A DNA stretch of 50,311 nt from an uncultured Desulfovibrionaceae bacterium (GCA_944325325.1 CALUZP010000068.1:1-50311); one strand, 5' to 3'; counted from the stretch's first letter, positions 8,613 to 17,348 are shown. Notes: generated from the sequence alone by a model not told the origin. Numbers and translations: made by a program.

Positions 8613-9047
8613 TTAGTCGTCCAGGCGCAGCTCTTCCTGGCTGACCGGCGTATAGCCGTTTTTGACAAGCACGTCGACGGCCTTTTCGTTGTCTTCAACC
8701 CGCAGCACCACATAGGCCTTGTCTTTCTGACGCGCCGTGAAGGCATAAATATAGCAGATGTTGATGCCGTTTCTGCCCAGCGCGTCGACCACTTCCGACA
8801 GGCCGCCTGGCGTATCTTTCAGGGGCACGGCAAGAACCGGCGTGATCTTGAACACATACCCCGCGTTCTTGAGCACGGTGGACGTCGCGTAACTGTCGTC
8901 CACGATGATACGCAGAATGCCAAAGTTTTCCACCTCAGCGATGGACAGAGCGCGGATGTCTATGTTGTGCTCACGCAACAGGTGGGTGAATTCAGACAGT
9001 TTGCCCGGTTCATTTTCCAAAAATACGGAAATCTGATTGACGCTCAT
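8613..9047 (-). CDS. Tandem ACT-domain protein partnered with PaaK
   Basis: The 144 residues consist almost entirely of two ACT domains. The first (about 4-65) opens with QISVFLENEPGKLSEFTHLL and the second (about 70-138) with PLKDTPGGLSEVVDALG. ACT domains bind amino acids or similar small ligands. Stand-alone double-ACT proteins are commonly encoded next to phenylacetate-CoA ligase in anaerobes and may sense aromatic amino acids or the ligase substrate; that role is inferred from context. The gene starts 14 bases after the paaK stop, with its GGGAG site immediately after that stop, so the two are translated from one message. A terminator follows. No catalytic domain is present. Confidence 0.85.
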   Translation of the reverse strand: MSVNQISVFLENEPGKLSEFTHLLREHNIDIRALSIAEVENFGILRIIVDDSYATSTVLKNAGYVFKITPVLAVPLKDTPGGLSEVVDALGRNGINICYIYAFTARQKDKAYVVLRVEDNEKAVDVLVKNGYTPVSQEELRLDD

Positions 9048-9061
9048 GTCTTCAGCTCCCT

Positions 9062-10363
9062 TTAGTACAATTTACGATTGTCGATGATGCGGACAGCCTT
9101 TCCTTCACTGCGTACGATTGTCTTGGGGGCAACAAGCTTCACCGTGGCGTAGATGCCCAGCATGGACTTCAGCGCATCCACGAGTTCCTTTTCCTTGGCT
9201 GTGACCTGACTCATCGAGTCAGAGAACATTTCGCTGGTCATTTCAACCTGGATGTCGAGCGTGTCGCTGTTCTTCACCCGGTTTACGATAATCTGGTAAT
9301 TTGCCGGATACCCCTTGTTGATGAGCACCGTTTCAATCTGGGACGGGAACACGTTGACGCCCTTGACGATAAGCATGTCATCGCTGCGGCCCATGGGCTT
9401 GGACATCTTCACATGCGTGCGTCCGCACGAGCACGGCTTGCGGCTCAGTACGCAGATGTCACGCGTGCGGTAGCGCAAAAGCGGAAACGCTTCCTTGGTG
9501 ATGCTGGTAAAGACGAGCTCGCCCTTTTCGCCTTCCGGAAGCACTTCGCCCGTTTCGGGATCGATAATTTCGGCGATGAAATTGTCCTCGTTGATGTGCA
9601 TGCCCGTCTGTTCGCTGCACTCAAACGAAACGCCGGGGCCGGAAATTTCCGTCAGCCCGTAGATGTCATACGCCTTGATGCCGAGCTTCTGCTCGATGTC
9701 ATGGCGCATTTCCTCACTCCACGCTTCCGCGCCGAAAATCCCTGCCTTAAGCTTGATCTTGTCGCGCAGGCCCCGCTCGATGATGCTTTCGGCAAGATAA
9801 AGGGCATATGAAGGCGTGCAGCACAAAATGGTCGACTGCAGGTCGACCATGAACTGAATCTGACGATCCGTATTGCCCGAAGACATCGGCAGGGTCAGCG
9901 AACCCAGCTTGTGCGATCCCCCGTTCAGGCCGGGACCGCCAGTGAACAGGCCATAACCGTAGCAGACATGAACCACATCGTCCCTGGTGCCGCCTGCCGC
10001 CACGATGGCGCGTGCGCAGCATTCATCCCACAGGTCGAGGTCATGCTGCGTATAAAAGGCAACCACACGCCGGCCTGTCGTGCCGCTGGTGGACTGGATG
10101 CGGACGCAATCCCTGAGGGGGCAGGCCAGAAGGCCGTACGGATAGGCGTCACGCAGATCGGCCTTTGTCAAAAAGGGAAGCTTGTGCAGGTCGTCAACAG
10201 ATTTGATGTCTTCAGGAGTCAGGCCTTTTTTCTGCATCCGTTCCCTGTAGTAGGCAACATTGTCGTAAACGTGCCTTACGGTTTTGCACAGGCGTTCATC
10301 CTGCCACTTGCGAATCTGCTCCTGAGACGCGCATTCAATTTCCGGCTGGAAATAGTTTTCCAT
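9062..10363 (-). CDS. paaK: Phenylacetate-CoA ligase (PaaK family)
   Basis: This 433-residue adenylate-forming enzyme activates phenylacetate or a related aryl-acetate to its CoA thioester using ATP. It carries the P-loop-like motif STSGTTGRRVVAF near residue 87, the DIYGLTEISGPG motif near residue 235, and a C-terminal lid region beginning near RTRDICVLSRKPCSCGRTH with GRSDDMLIVKGVNVFPSQIE. Length and motifs are typical for bacterial and archaeal PaaK. The ATG at 10363 is chosen because GGAGGAAGG lies just upstream; an alternative start 39 bases earlier lacks a site. It forms an operon with the double-ACT protein. In anaerobic sulfate reducers such enzymes probably serve aromatic amino-acid breakdown products or their assimilation. 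The exact acid is not evident. Confidence 0.92.
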   Translation of the reverse strand: MENYFQPEIECASQEQIRKWQDERLCKTVRHVYDNVAYYRERMQKKGLTPEDIKSVDDLHKLPFLTKADLRDAYPYGLLACPLRDCVRIQSTSGTTGRRVVAFYTQHDLDLWDECCARAIVAAGGTRDDVVHVCYGYGLFTGGPGLNGGSHKLGSLTLPMSSGNTDRQIQFMVDLQSTILCCTPSYALYLAESIIERGLRDKIKLKAGIFGAEAWSEEMRHDIEQKLGIKAYDIYGLTEISGPGVSFECSEQTGMHINEDNFIAEIIDPETGEVLPEGEKGELVFTSITKEAFPLLRYRTRDICVLSRKPCSCGRTHVKMSKPMGRSDDMLIVKGVNVFPSQIETVLINKGYPANYQIIVNRVKNSDTLDIQVEMTSEMFSDSMSQVTAKEKELVDALKSMLGIYATVKLVAPKTIVRSEGKAVRIIDNRKLY

Positions 10364-11315
10364 GACTGAGCCTTCCTCCTTCAGATTGGCCGATCTGTAC
10401 ACAACTATACAGCGTGTCGCAATATTGTATCAATATGAGAGCTAAACTGATCAAGCATACTCTAAGAGGCAGCGATTCGCAAATCCATGATGGATGGCGC
10501 AGCATTACCACTAAGCGCTTTTTATGAATTTATAGTCTGACTTGATATAGTATAGACAAAAAATACAGACTAAGTATTTTGAAAATAAAACCAATGCAGA
10601 GCTAATTTGAACCGATGAAATTGCCATGCAGAATAAAAAATAAAAAATTATAAGGACGTTTCTGAAAAAAATTCTTTTTTTGCACAAGGGGCTATTCACA
10701 GGCGTCACAAAAAGGCATCGCCATGCACAGGGTATCCAGAACGCTTATCTTGACACATCTATTTTTTGCAATAATGCAATATGTTATGGTAAAAATCCCG
10801 TAAAAATTTTTGTCTTCCTATAAGAAAATACGCATTCCGGGGAACTTCTGTCCGGAAAAACGCCGCCTCCCATACCGCCAGCGCGGGCGTGCCACGCGCC
10901 TTCATCATGTTGGTCCGGCAGCGTGCATGGCTCCTGCGTCTTCCTCATCTGCAAGAATCAGGCAACTTTTTGCATCAATTGTGTCTTCATCCCGGGAGCC
11001 ATCCAGTCTACGTTACAACACAGCCTCTGTGCGGCAGGCTGCCGGTACGGCATCCGGACTGCCCTGCAAGACGTCCCGCCCATTCCCTCCGGCGCGGGAG
11101 CTGTTGCGAACTGGGAAAGCAGTCTGCGCCGGTCCGTTGCGCCCAGAGCACAGGGAGGCCATGTGCACAGAGAGATCGCCAGCTCCTTGCCGGCAGGACG
11201 GCCAGACGGTTTCCGTGGTGCGCCTGGCAACAGCACGCCAGGCAGCCGGCTTTATCGGGCAGCCCGGCCTGCCCTGGCAAACAGACTCCTGCCATACACT
11301 GAGAGCATACTATCC
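10364..11315. other. Spacer of ~950 bases between divergent paaK and MBL-fold gene
   Basis: The 10440-10830 half is AT-rich and holds a good promoter with an overlapping palindrome (10750-10779). The 10830-11315 half is GC-rich. A 65-codon minus-strand open frame at 10511-10708 is low-complexity, rich in Ile, Phe and Ser, and is not accepted. The stretch is far longer than divergent promoters need, so it may hide decayed sequence. Confidence 0.5.
10750..10779 (+). promoter_or_regulatory. Promoter-like TTGACA element overlapped by a TTGCA-N4-TGCAA palindrome
   Basis: TTGACA at 10750-10755 is followed after 16 bases by TAATGC (10772-10777). The perfect palindrome TTGCA-ATAA-TGCAA (10766-10779) covers the -10 region, as a repressor operator would. 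The nearest plus-strand gene starts over 500 bases downstream, so the promoter may serve an unrecognised transcript or be a relic. Confidence 0.35.
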
Positions 11316-12449
11316 ATGACCCGCAGATTCTTTTTCAAAACCCTGGCTGCAACCGCTGTGCTTGGCGGCTGCGCTGCCGGAGGCACCTGGGCATTTCTCC
11401 AGCAGCCCCAGTTCGGCGCACTGCCCGAAGGCCCTGCCCTGCAGCGGATTCTGGCTTCACCGCACTATGCCGATGGCGCTTTCCACAACCTGCTGCCTGA
11501 AGTCTCTTTGGGCGGCAACGGCAGTTTTGTGCTTGCGCTGCTGCGCTCCCTCGTTGCAAAGCGGGTTGATCCGGTTCCGCCGGAACCTGTTCCCGCCAGG
11601 CGCCTTCCGCTGGACGCATGGGATCCTGCACAGGATCTTGTTGTATGGCTCGGCCATTCCTCCTTCCTCATCCAGCTTGGCGGCCACCGGCTTCTCATCG
11701 ATCCGGTATTCAGCCCCTATGCTGCCCCGGTGTCCTTCAGTACACGGGCCTTTGCCGGATCCACACCGTATGCTGTCCAGGACATGCCGGATATCGACTG
11801 CCTGCTGATCTCGCACGATCACTGGGATCATCTTGACTACCCCACCGTGATGGAACTCAAGCCAAAAATCCGCAACATCGTCTGCGGGCTTGGCGTCGGA
11901 GCCCATTTCCGGCGCTGGGGATTTGCCGGAAGCGTCATTCATGAAACGGACTGGGGTGATACGGTGCCGCTGGGCACAACGGTGCGCATCCATGCGACGC
12001 CTGCCAGCCACTATTCCGGGCGAACTCTGACCCGCAATAAAAGCCTGTGGTCAGGATTTGTGCTGGAATCGCCGGCAAGGAGGATTTTTTTCAGCGGGGA
12101 CAGCGGCTACGGGCCGCACTTTGCCGCCCTGGGGCAACGTTTTGGCGGCATGGACCTTGCCCTGCTGGACTGCGGCCAGTACAACGAACGCTGGAGCCAG
12201 ATCCACATGACACCGGAGCAGGCTGTTCTGGCAGCAGAAAACCTTGGGGCCAGGCACCTGCTCCCCGCGCATGTCGGCAAGTTCGCGCTGGCGTATCATC
12301 CGTGGGATGAACCCTTCAAACGCATTGCCGCCGCCAGTCAGGGCCGGTCATTCCGCCTGGTTACACCGGTCATCGGTGAGACGGTGCACGTTACAGACAA
12401 TATCCCCGGCTATCCACGCTGGTGGGAACGCCTCCATAAGGAACTGTAA
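11316..12449 (+). CDS. Exported metallo-beta-lactamase-fold hydrolase (NAPE-PLD/UlaG-like), Tat-type lipoprotein
   Basis: The 377-residue protein begins with a twin-arginine motif, TRRFFFKTLA, followed by a hydrophobic stretch and a lipobox-like LGGC at residues 16-19. It is therefore probably exported folded and anchored in a membrane. The body is a metallo-beta-lactamase fold: a WLGHSSFLIQLGG strand, LIDPVFS, the metal-binding SHDHWDHLD motif (about residue 167), and later FFSGDSGYG and LLPAHVGKFAL segments supplying further ligands. This matches the family that includes NAPE-hydrolysing phospholipase D, RomA and ascorbate-6-phosphate lactonase. Members hydrolyse phosphodiesters or lactones, and the substrate here is unknown. 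The start is set at the Tat motif; upstream in-frame codons are non-coding in character and the local ribosome binding site is weak. A decayed araC gene follows four bases after the stop. Confidence 0.8.
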   Translation: MTRRFFFKTLAATAVLGGCAAGGTWAFLQQPQFGALPEGPALQRILASPHYADGAFHNLLPEVSLGGNGSFVLALLRSLVAKRVDPVPPEPVPARRLPLDAWDPAQDLVVWLGHSSFLIQLGGHRLLIDPVFSPYAAPVSFSTRAFAGSTPYAVQDMPDIDCLLISHDHWDHLDYPTVMELKPKIRNIVCGLGVGAHFRRWGFAGSVIHETDWGDTVPLGTTVRIHATPASHYSGRTLTRNKSLWSGFVLESPARRIFFSGDSGYGPHFAALGQRFGGMDLALLDCGQYNERWSQIHMTPEQAVLAAENLGARHLLPAHVGKFALAYHPWDEPFKRIAAASQGRSFRLVTPVIGETVHVTDNIPGYPRWWERLHKEL

Positions 12450-12453
12450 GTTC

Positions 12454-13050
12454 ATGGCCGCCCTGCAGCACAACAGCTTCTGCATGCATGAACCTGCCGG
12501 AACGCACATACACCGCCTGCTGCGGCTCTGCACACCTGCCGCAGGAGGATGCAGCACGCCAGTTCCCGGTCTGACACTGTGGCGCGGTCATGAAGGGGCA
12601 AAACAACTTTTTGCCGGCAACGCCCTTGCGCTGGCCCTTGTCATACAAGGGACCGCATTCGTCATTTCTGACGGCACCTGCAGGCGGTATCATGAACATG
12701 ACTGCTTCCTCGTTGCCCCTCAGCCGGCAGCCTGCTCTGGCACCAGTGCGTATAGCGGCTCCCTTTTTCTGGCTTTTTCCCTCAGGATAAGCAGACATGT
12801 GCTCTGTCTGCTGGACGCCGGAAAGGGCTGTACACCTCCCCGACAGGGCAGCAAGGGCCATGCCCGCTCCTGTGCTGCAAACATCAACAGGGATTTGATC
12901 AGGTGCTTTCACCGGCTGATAGGGCTGATTGACAAGCCGGAACAAATTGCTGTCCGTGCACCAATCATCATTTGCGAGATCCACTATCTGATTTTGATCA
13001 GCAGAGCATGGGCCCGCATCAGGCAGCTGTCACCTGGCGGCTCCTGCTGA
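12454..13050 (+). pseudogene. AraC-family regulator remnant with N-terminal domain only
   Basis: The open frame encodes 198 residues that align with the first two thirds of the intact AraC regulator at 13343-14278. ALVIQGTAFVISDG matches GLVIQGTKHSIMGG, and KPEQIAVRAPIIICEIHYLILIS matches KTEQIVLRAPMMLRELHYLLLIS, ending at RQLSPGG against RQLNTPG. It stops exactly where the DNA-binding domain should begin, and no helix-turn-helix sequence is visible in the 290 bases before the next gene. It is therefore a truncated duplicate, or a ligand-binding domain left without its DNA-binding half. It starts four bases after the MBL-fold gene and has no clear ribosome binding site. A cysteine- and alanine-rich middle part suggests drift. 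A functional stand-alone sensor is possible but less likely. Confidence 0.65.
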
Positions 13051-13076
13051 CGGCGCGTGCACCAGGGCTGCCCATG

Positions 13077-13224
13077 GCTACCCCACAGGCCCGGTGTGCA
13101 CTGTGGCGGCCGGCCCTGGCATGACAGCGCACAGCGCCCACCCGGCCAGAATGAAAAACCGCGTTGTTCCGCAGAACGACAGGCCGTATAGTTGGAAACG
13201 CAACGCGTTTCAAACTACAACTGT
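13077..13224. repeat. Decayed copy (A) of a ~149-base intergenic repeat
   Basis: The second half aligns with the repeat copies at 14638-14786 and 29901-30049: shared blocks include CACAGCGCC, AAAAACCG, a TTGTT/CCG stretch, CCGTAT and TTTCAAAC. The left end is poorly conserved, so the start is approximate. Inside it lies the near-perfect palindrome TTGGAAACGC-AAC-GCGTTTCAAA (13192-13214), about 130 bases upstream of the intact araC start. Confidence 0.5.
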
Positions 13225-13342
13225 TCATAGTACCATGGTATCGTGCAGCTTATGATCCGCAATGGGTGTCTCACCCCGGCTTGCCGGATAGCAAGCCTTG
13301 CCTTTTGGTTCTCAACACCGCCTGATCGGAGGTCTCAATCCC

Positions 13343-14278
13343 ATGTCAGAGCAGTCACAACGCATAGCCCAGCTGAATAGCGAGCTGAAACGAAAGCTCC
13401 TGCAATACCTGACGGTCCCCTGCATCTATCCGACCGCCATTGAAGGGTTCAACCTCGTCCGCCGTGAAGAAGCCGGCGCGCCTGAAAACTGTTTTGAAAG
13501 ACCCCTGGTCGGGCTTGTCATCCAGGGCACCAAGCATTCCATCATGGGTGGACAGGAGTATGTCTATACGGAAAACCAAAGCGTCGTGGCCGGGGTGGAC
13601 ATGCCCATATCCTCCTATGTCGTCAACCCCTCTCACGAAAAGCCGTTCCTTTTTCTGTATCTTTATCTTGACAGGCAGATGCTCTCCTCGCTGGCACTGG
13701 ACATGAAACAGCCGGCTGTCTGGAATCCGGAACCGGTTACAAGCGTCTCCGTTGCCGACGCCGATGCCGATATTCTCGAAATGTTCCTGCGCCTTCTTGA
13801 ACTGCACGAAAAAACGGAACAAATAGTGCTGCGCGCCCCCATGATGCTGCGGGAACTCCATTACCTTCTGCTCATCAGCCCGCATGGGAAAATCCTGCGG
13901 CAGCTGAACACGCCTGGCACGCAGAACAACCAGGTTGTCCAGGCCATAAACTGGATACGGGAACACTATAAAATTCCCATGCGGGTGGATGCTCTGGCAC
14001 GGCAGGTCAACATGTCCACCGCAAACCTGCACCGCCATTTCAAGCAGCTCACAGGACTCAGCCCGCTGCAGTATCAAAAGCAGCTGCGCCTGTATGAAGC
14101 CCAGCGGCTTATGCTGGTTGAAAACGAACGGGCCTCCAGCGCAGCCCTGAGCGTAGGTTATGAAAGCGTGACCCAGTTCAACAGGGAATACAAACGGGTA
14201 TTTGGTGAACCGCCCCTCAGGGACATGAACCGCAGGCGTTCGCTTGACGCAGGCAGGATCGCCCATAACAACCTCTGA
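13343..14278 (+). CDS. AraC-family transcriptional regulator (YqhC-like)
   Basis: The 311-residue protein combines an N-terminal ligand-binding domain of the AraC_N type (about residues 20-180, with GLVIQGTKHSIMGG and the LRAPMMLRELHYLLLISPHG segment) with a C-terminal double helix-turn-helix domain (about 200-300: MRVDALARQVNMSTANLHRHF and SVGYESVTQFNREYKRVFG). The best-known relative is E. coli YqhC, which activates an alcohol dehydrogenase and an aldo/keto reductase in response to reactive aldehydes. Here an aldo/keto reductase, a zinc alcohol dehydrogenase and an exported cupin lie downstream on the opposite strand, which supports a similar circuit. The ATG at 13343 has GGAGG ten bases upstream; a longer in-frame start lacks a site. 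A truncated paralogue lies immediately upstream, and repeats flank the gene on both sides. Confidence 0.88.
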   Translation: MSEQSQRIAQLNSELKRKLLQYLTVPCIYPTAIEGFNLVRREEAGAPENCFERPLVGLVIQGTKHSIMGGQEYVYTENQSVVAGVDMPISSYVVNPSHEKPFLFLYLYLDRQMLSSLALDMKQPAVWNPEPVTSVSVADADADILEMFLRLLELHEKTEQIVLRAPMMLRELHYLLLISPHGKILRQLNTPGTQNNQVVQAINWIREHYKIPMRVDALARQVNMSTANLHRHFKQLTGLSPLQYQKQLRLYEAQRLMLVENERASSAALSVGYESVTQFNREYKRVFGEPPLRDMNRRRSLDAGRIAHNNL

Positions 14279-14851
14279 ATCTGTTCCAGAAGCGCCACAG
14301 GCTCGGGAAGGGGGACACGCCTGCCTTAACGCGCATGACCGTCCATCCGCCTGCAAACGGCAGAACAAGCCTCTGGCAGGCAATGGACACCCGTTCTGCC
14401 CGGACAGGACAGAGAGTCTGCCTGTCATGCCGACTCCGGAAACCGGCAGGCATGGCAGGCCGGATGGCGCTACCACGCAGAAACAGCCCGCAGCCTGCAC
14501 CGGATGCGCCGTTTCTCTGCCCCCCGGCAAGGGAGCCTCGCCGTATCCATCCCGCGCTGCGCACCGGAATCCGGCAGCGCTGCAGCACGCTCTTGCCGCA
14601 TCTTGCCTCAGCCGGGCCGTGCAGTCCGGCTGCTCCTCCAGAGCCGTTTGTCATTACAAAAGCAAAACACGGGACGGCAGCACAGCGCCGCCCGGTCAAA
14701 GTTGAGCAGAAAAACCGTATTGTTTCCGTGAAACAACAGACCGTATGTTTTAAAGCGCGAAACACTTCAAACGAAACCTGTGTGAAGAAACGCAGCCTCC
14801 CGGCAGCGGCATGCGTGCTGCCCTTAGGTTCCTGCAGCGTTCCCGGCGAGG
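14279..14851. other. Spacer between convergent araC and aldo/keto reductase genes
   Basis: These ~570 bases hold a decayed repeat copy at 14638-14786. The remainder has only Arg/Pro-rich overlapping frames and no gene that I can support. No clear terminator for either gene was found. Confidence 0.5.
14638..14786. repeat. Copy (B) of a ~149-base intergenic repeat
   Basis: It aligns end to end with the well-preserved copy at 29901-30049: CAGAGC at the left end, ACAAAAG against GGAAAAG, the shared block GACGGCAGCACAG, GAGC, CCGTATG and TTCAAACGAAA at the right. Both copies are about 149 bases. The terminal inverted repeats of the better copy are degraded here. An internal palindrome TTGTTTC-CGT-GAAACAA lies at about 14719-14735. 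Confidence 0.6.
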
Positions 14852-15850
14852 CTACTGCGCTTTCACGGTGCCAAGCCGTTCGATATCCTTATCCGTCCTG
14901 TTGCCATGAATGACAATGCCGTCAAGCTCACGCTCAAGGGCACAAAACTCCTCTGGCGTCAGCGTAACCTCCGCCGCTCCAAGATTTTCCACAATCCGCT
15001 CCTCCCGGCGCATGCCCGGAACAGGCACGATGAACGCCTTTTTATGCAGCATCCAGGCCAGTGCAATCTGGGCCGGCGTTGCCGCCTTTTCACGCGCAAA
15101 ACGCTGCAGCAGGTCAAGCAGGGGCTGGTTGGCTTCCACGTTTTCTCTGGCAAAACGCGTGATGACGCGCCGCACGTCGTCACCAGCATAGACGGTTTCC
15201 CTGCCGTATTTTCCGCTTAAAAAACCGCTGGCAAGGGGAGAAAACGGAACAAACCCGATGCCCAGTTCCTCACAGGCCGGAATGACGTCCTTTTCAAACA
15301 TCCTTTCCATCATGGAGTATTCACTCTGAATGGCCGTGATGGGCGTGACGGCGTGGGCCCGCCGTATCTGTTCCTCCGAAGACTGGGACTGCCCCCAGCC
15401 CCTGATTTTCCCCTCGCGGATCAGTTCCCCCATCCACAACGCCACGTCCTCGACATGGCTGCCTTCAGGCACCCTGTGCTGATAGTACAGATCCACATAG
15501 TCCGTCCCCAGCCGCCGCAGGGAATCTTCAAGGGCCCTGCGGATACCCTTCCTGCTCAACTTGCCTTCGGGCATATCCTGCCCGGCAAGCACTACAGGCG
15601 AAACCTTTGTCGCCAGGACGATCCTGTCCCTGAAGGGCGCAACAGCCTTGCCCACCAGCTCCTCGTTGACATAAGGGCCATAGCCCTCTGCCGTGTCAAA
15701 GAACGTGCAACCCAGTTCATAGGTCCTGCGGATCAGCCGGATGGCCTCCCCCTCGTCAGGCGCAGCTCCGTACCCATGACTGAATCCCATGCAGCCCATG
15801 CCGATGGCAGAGACCGTCATGCCACTTTTTCCCAGTGTCCTTGTTTTCAT
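14852..15850 (-). CDS. Aldo/keto reductase
   Basis: The 332-residue cytoplasmic enzyme reduces aldehydes or ketones with NADPH. The TIM-barrel signature is clear: an IGMGCMGFSHGYG opening, FFDTAEGYG with catalytic Asp and Tyr, VLATKVSP with the lysine, and YYQHRVP with the histidine (about residues 50-125). The C-terminal cofactor region reads FIVPVPGMRREERIVENLGA. It resembles the general stress/aldehyde AKR group often found beside AraC_N-type regulators. The ATG at 15850 is preceded by a GGAG; a far longer in-frame extension is Arg/Ser-rich and rejected. It is the last gene of a minus-strand series (cupin, alcohol dehydrogenase, this gene), but a 450-base spacer separates it from the dehydrogenase, so it may have its own promoter. 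The physiological substrate is unknown. Confidence 0.9.
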   Translation of the reverse strand: MKTRTLGKSGMTVSAIGMGCMGFSHGYGAAPDEGEAIRLIRRTYELGCTFFDTAEGYGPYVNEELVGKAVAPFRDRIVLATKVSPVVLAGQDMPEGKLSRKGIRRALEDSLRRLGTDYVDLYYQHRVPEGSHVEDVALWMGELIREGKIRGWGQSQSSEEQIRRAHAVTPITAIQSEYSMMERMFEKDVIPACEELGIGFVPFSPLASGFLSGKYGRETVYAGDDVRRVITRFARENVEANQPLLDLLQRFAREKAATPAQIALAWMLHKKAFIVPVPGMRREERIVENLGAAEVTLTPEEFCALERELDGIVIHGNRTDKDIERLGTVKAQ

Positions 15851-16298
15851 ATTCCAGCTCCGTTGCGCCCCCAGAGCCGTTGCCTGGCATGAGGGCCGTT
15901 TGACACCAGCCGTATGCATGCCCCGCGCGCTGTCCGCCGTCGCCTTCAGGTTCACAGAACGCACGATCCGGCTGTGGCTTTTTCCTTGCAGCAGCGCTTG
16001 CAGCCGGGACTGCACCGCCTGGAATCCAGCCAGGTGCCCGGCGCGCAAAACGCTCCTGAAACGCTTACGCAGCAGAGAGATTCGGCCCCCGCCCTCTGAC
16101 CGGCAGGGAGAGGCAGCAGGCCCTGCAGGGGGCCATTCCCTGCTGCAGCCTGTCTGGCGCCTGTTGCGCAGTTCAGTGTCTGAACCGCCTCTGCCTGCGC
16201 CAGAATCGCCTGCCGTTCCCGCCACAGAGGCCCGGCAGGCCTTGCAGGCCTCCGGAGGGTTACGGCATTCCGGCACGGCTTTTCCCGCAGTCTCAGGC
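15851..16298. other. Spacer between alcohol dehydrogenase and aldo/keto reductase genes
   Basis: These ~450 GC-rich bases contain several short complementary blocks, such as CTGCAGG around 16125-16150, but no clear terminator, promoter or gene. Confidence 0.45.
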
Positions 16299-17348
16299 TT
16301 ATGGCCGGATGACCGTCTTTAAGACATGCCCGGCAGGATCAATCTGTTTTTCAAAGGCGTGCTGCAGCTGATCCAGAGGCAGAATGTCCGTTACATACCG
16401 TTCCACATCCATAAGGCCCGTTGCAATGAGATCGATGGTTTCCGCAAACTCCTTGCGCGTGCATGAGACGCTGCCGGTCAGGCGAATTTCATGCAGGACG
16501 GCGCGATTCAGTGCAAACGGTATTTCAGGCGTCATCGAGTTGCCTATCAGCACAATCTCGCCGCCGGGCCGCACGCCGTCCATGCAGGCAGCCAGCGCAT
16601 CCCCCGAGCCCACTGCCTCAAAAACAACATCAAACCCGCCTGCTGAGGCTTCCTGCATGGCTGCGGCGCGATCAGGAGCGTTTCCGTCAAAGTAGATGTC
16701 CACATCGCCCAGCTCTCTCGCCTTGCCCATTTGCCGGTCATCAACCCTGGACATGGCCAGACAGGAGGCTCCGGCCTTTTTGACCAGCCCGCAGATAAGC
16801 TGCGCAATGATGCCGCTGCCGACCACCAGCACCTTGTCGTGCAGCTTCAGGCTGGACTGCCTGGCCGCATGATACGCAACCATCAGCGGATCAATGAGCC
16901 CGGCGGCCACGTCCGACACCGCGTCCGGCAGCTTGTAGGCGTTCCGCGCCCTGCCGACAAAGTATTCAGCATAGCCGCCGTTGCAGACAAAACCAATATA
17001 GTTGGTTCCGTGAACCTCCCGGCAAAGATGCTCCCTGCCCGCCAGGTACATGTCGCATTGACCGCAATACAGGTTGGCCCAGAAGGTCACACGATCGCCG
17101 ATCTGAAAATGGCTGTCTCCGGGATCGACGACCACGCCGCAAAATTCATGACCCATATGAAAGCTGTCAACGGGATCCTGGCTCCAGCCCTTCCCGGCCT
17201 TCCACATGTGGATGTCACTGCCGCATACACCGCAGGCGGCAACCCTGATTTTCAGCATTCCGGGGGTCACTTCCGGAACGGGCACCTGCCTGATTTCAAT
17301 CCGCTGCGGTCCGGTCAGAACACCGGCCTTCATCGTCTGCTGTTTCAT
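16299..17348 (-). CDS. Zinc-dependent medium-chain alcohol/polyol dehydrogenase
   Basis: The protein has 349 residues in the sorbitol/threonine-dehydrogenase-like branch of the MDR superfamily. The catalytic zinc site is visible as CGVCGSDIH (about residue 37) and GHEFCG (about 65). The nucleotide-binding fold begins at KVLVVGSGIIAQLICGLV (about 170). The structural-zinc loop reads YCGQCDMYLAGREHLC, so tyrosine stands where the third of four cysteines usually is, and that zinc may be weak or absent. The ATG at 17348 is preferred over a GTG four codons upstream because GGGG lies about ten bases before it. It probably oxidises an alcohol or polyol, or reduces the matching aldehyde, with NAD(P). 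Its neighbours on the same strand are an exported cupin upstream and an aldo/keto reductase downstream. Confidence 0.9.
   Translation of the reverse strand: MKQQTMKAGVLTGPQRIEIRQVPVPEVTPGMLKIRVAACGVCGSDIHMWKAGKGWSQDPVDSFHMGHEFCGVVVDPGDSHFQIGDRVTFWANLYCGQCDMYLAGREHLCREVHGTNYIGFVCNGGYAEYFVGRARNAYKLPDAVSDVAAGLIDPLMVAYHAARQSSLKLHDKVLVVGSGIIAQLICGLVKKAGASCLAMSRVDDRQMGKARELGDVDIYFDGNAPDRAAAMQEASAGGFDVVFEAVGSGDALAACMDGVRPGGEIVLIGNSMTPEIPFALNRAVLHEIRLTGSVSCTRKEFAETIDLIATGLMDVERYVTDILPLDQLQHAFEKQIDPAGHVLKTVIRP

Noticed and set aside
10511-10708. 65-codon minus-strand frame that looks like a small membrane protein
   Set aside because: It comes from an AT-rich tract, which by itself yields Ile/Phe/Leu/Ser-rich translations; no ribosome binding site is present.
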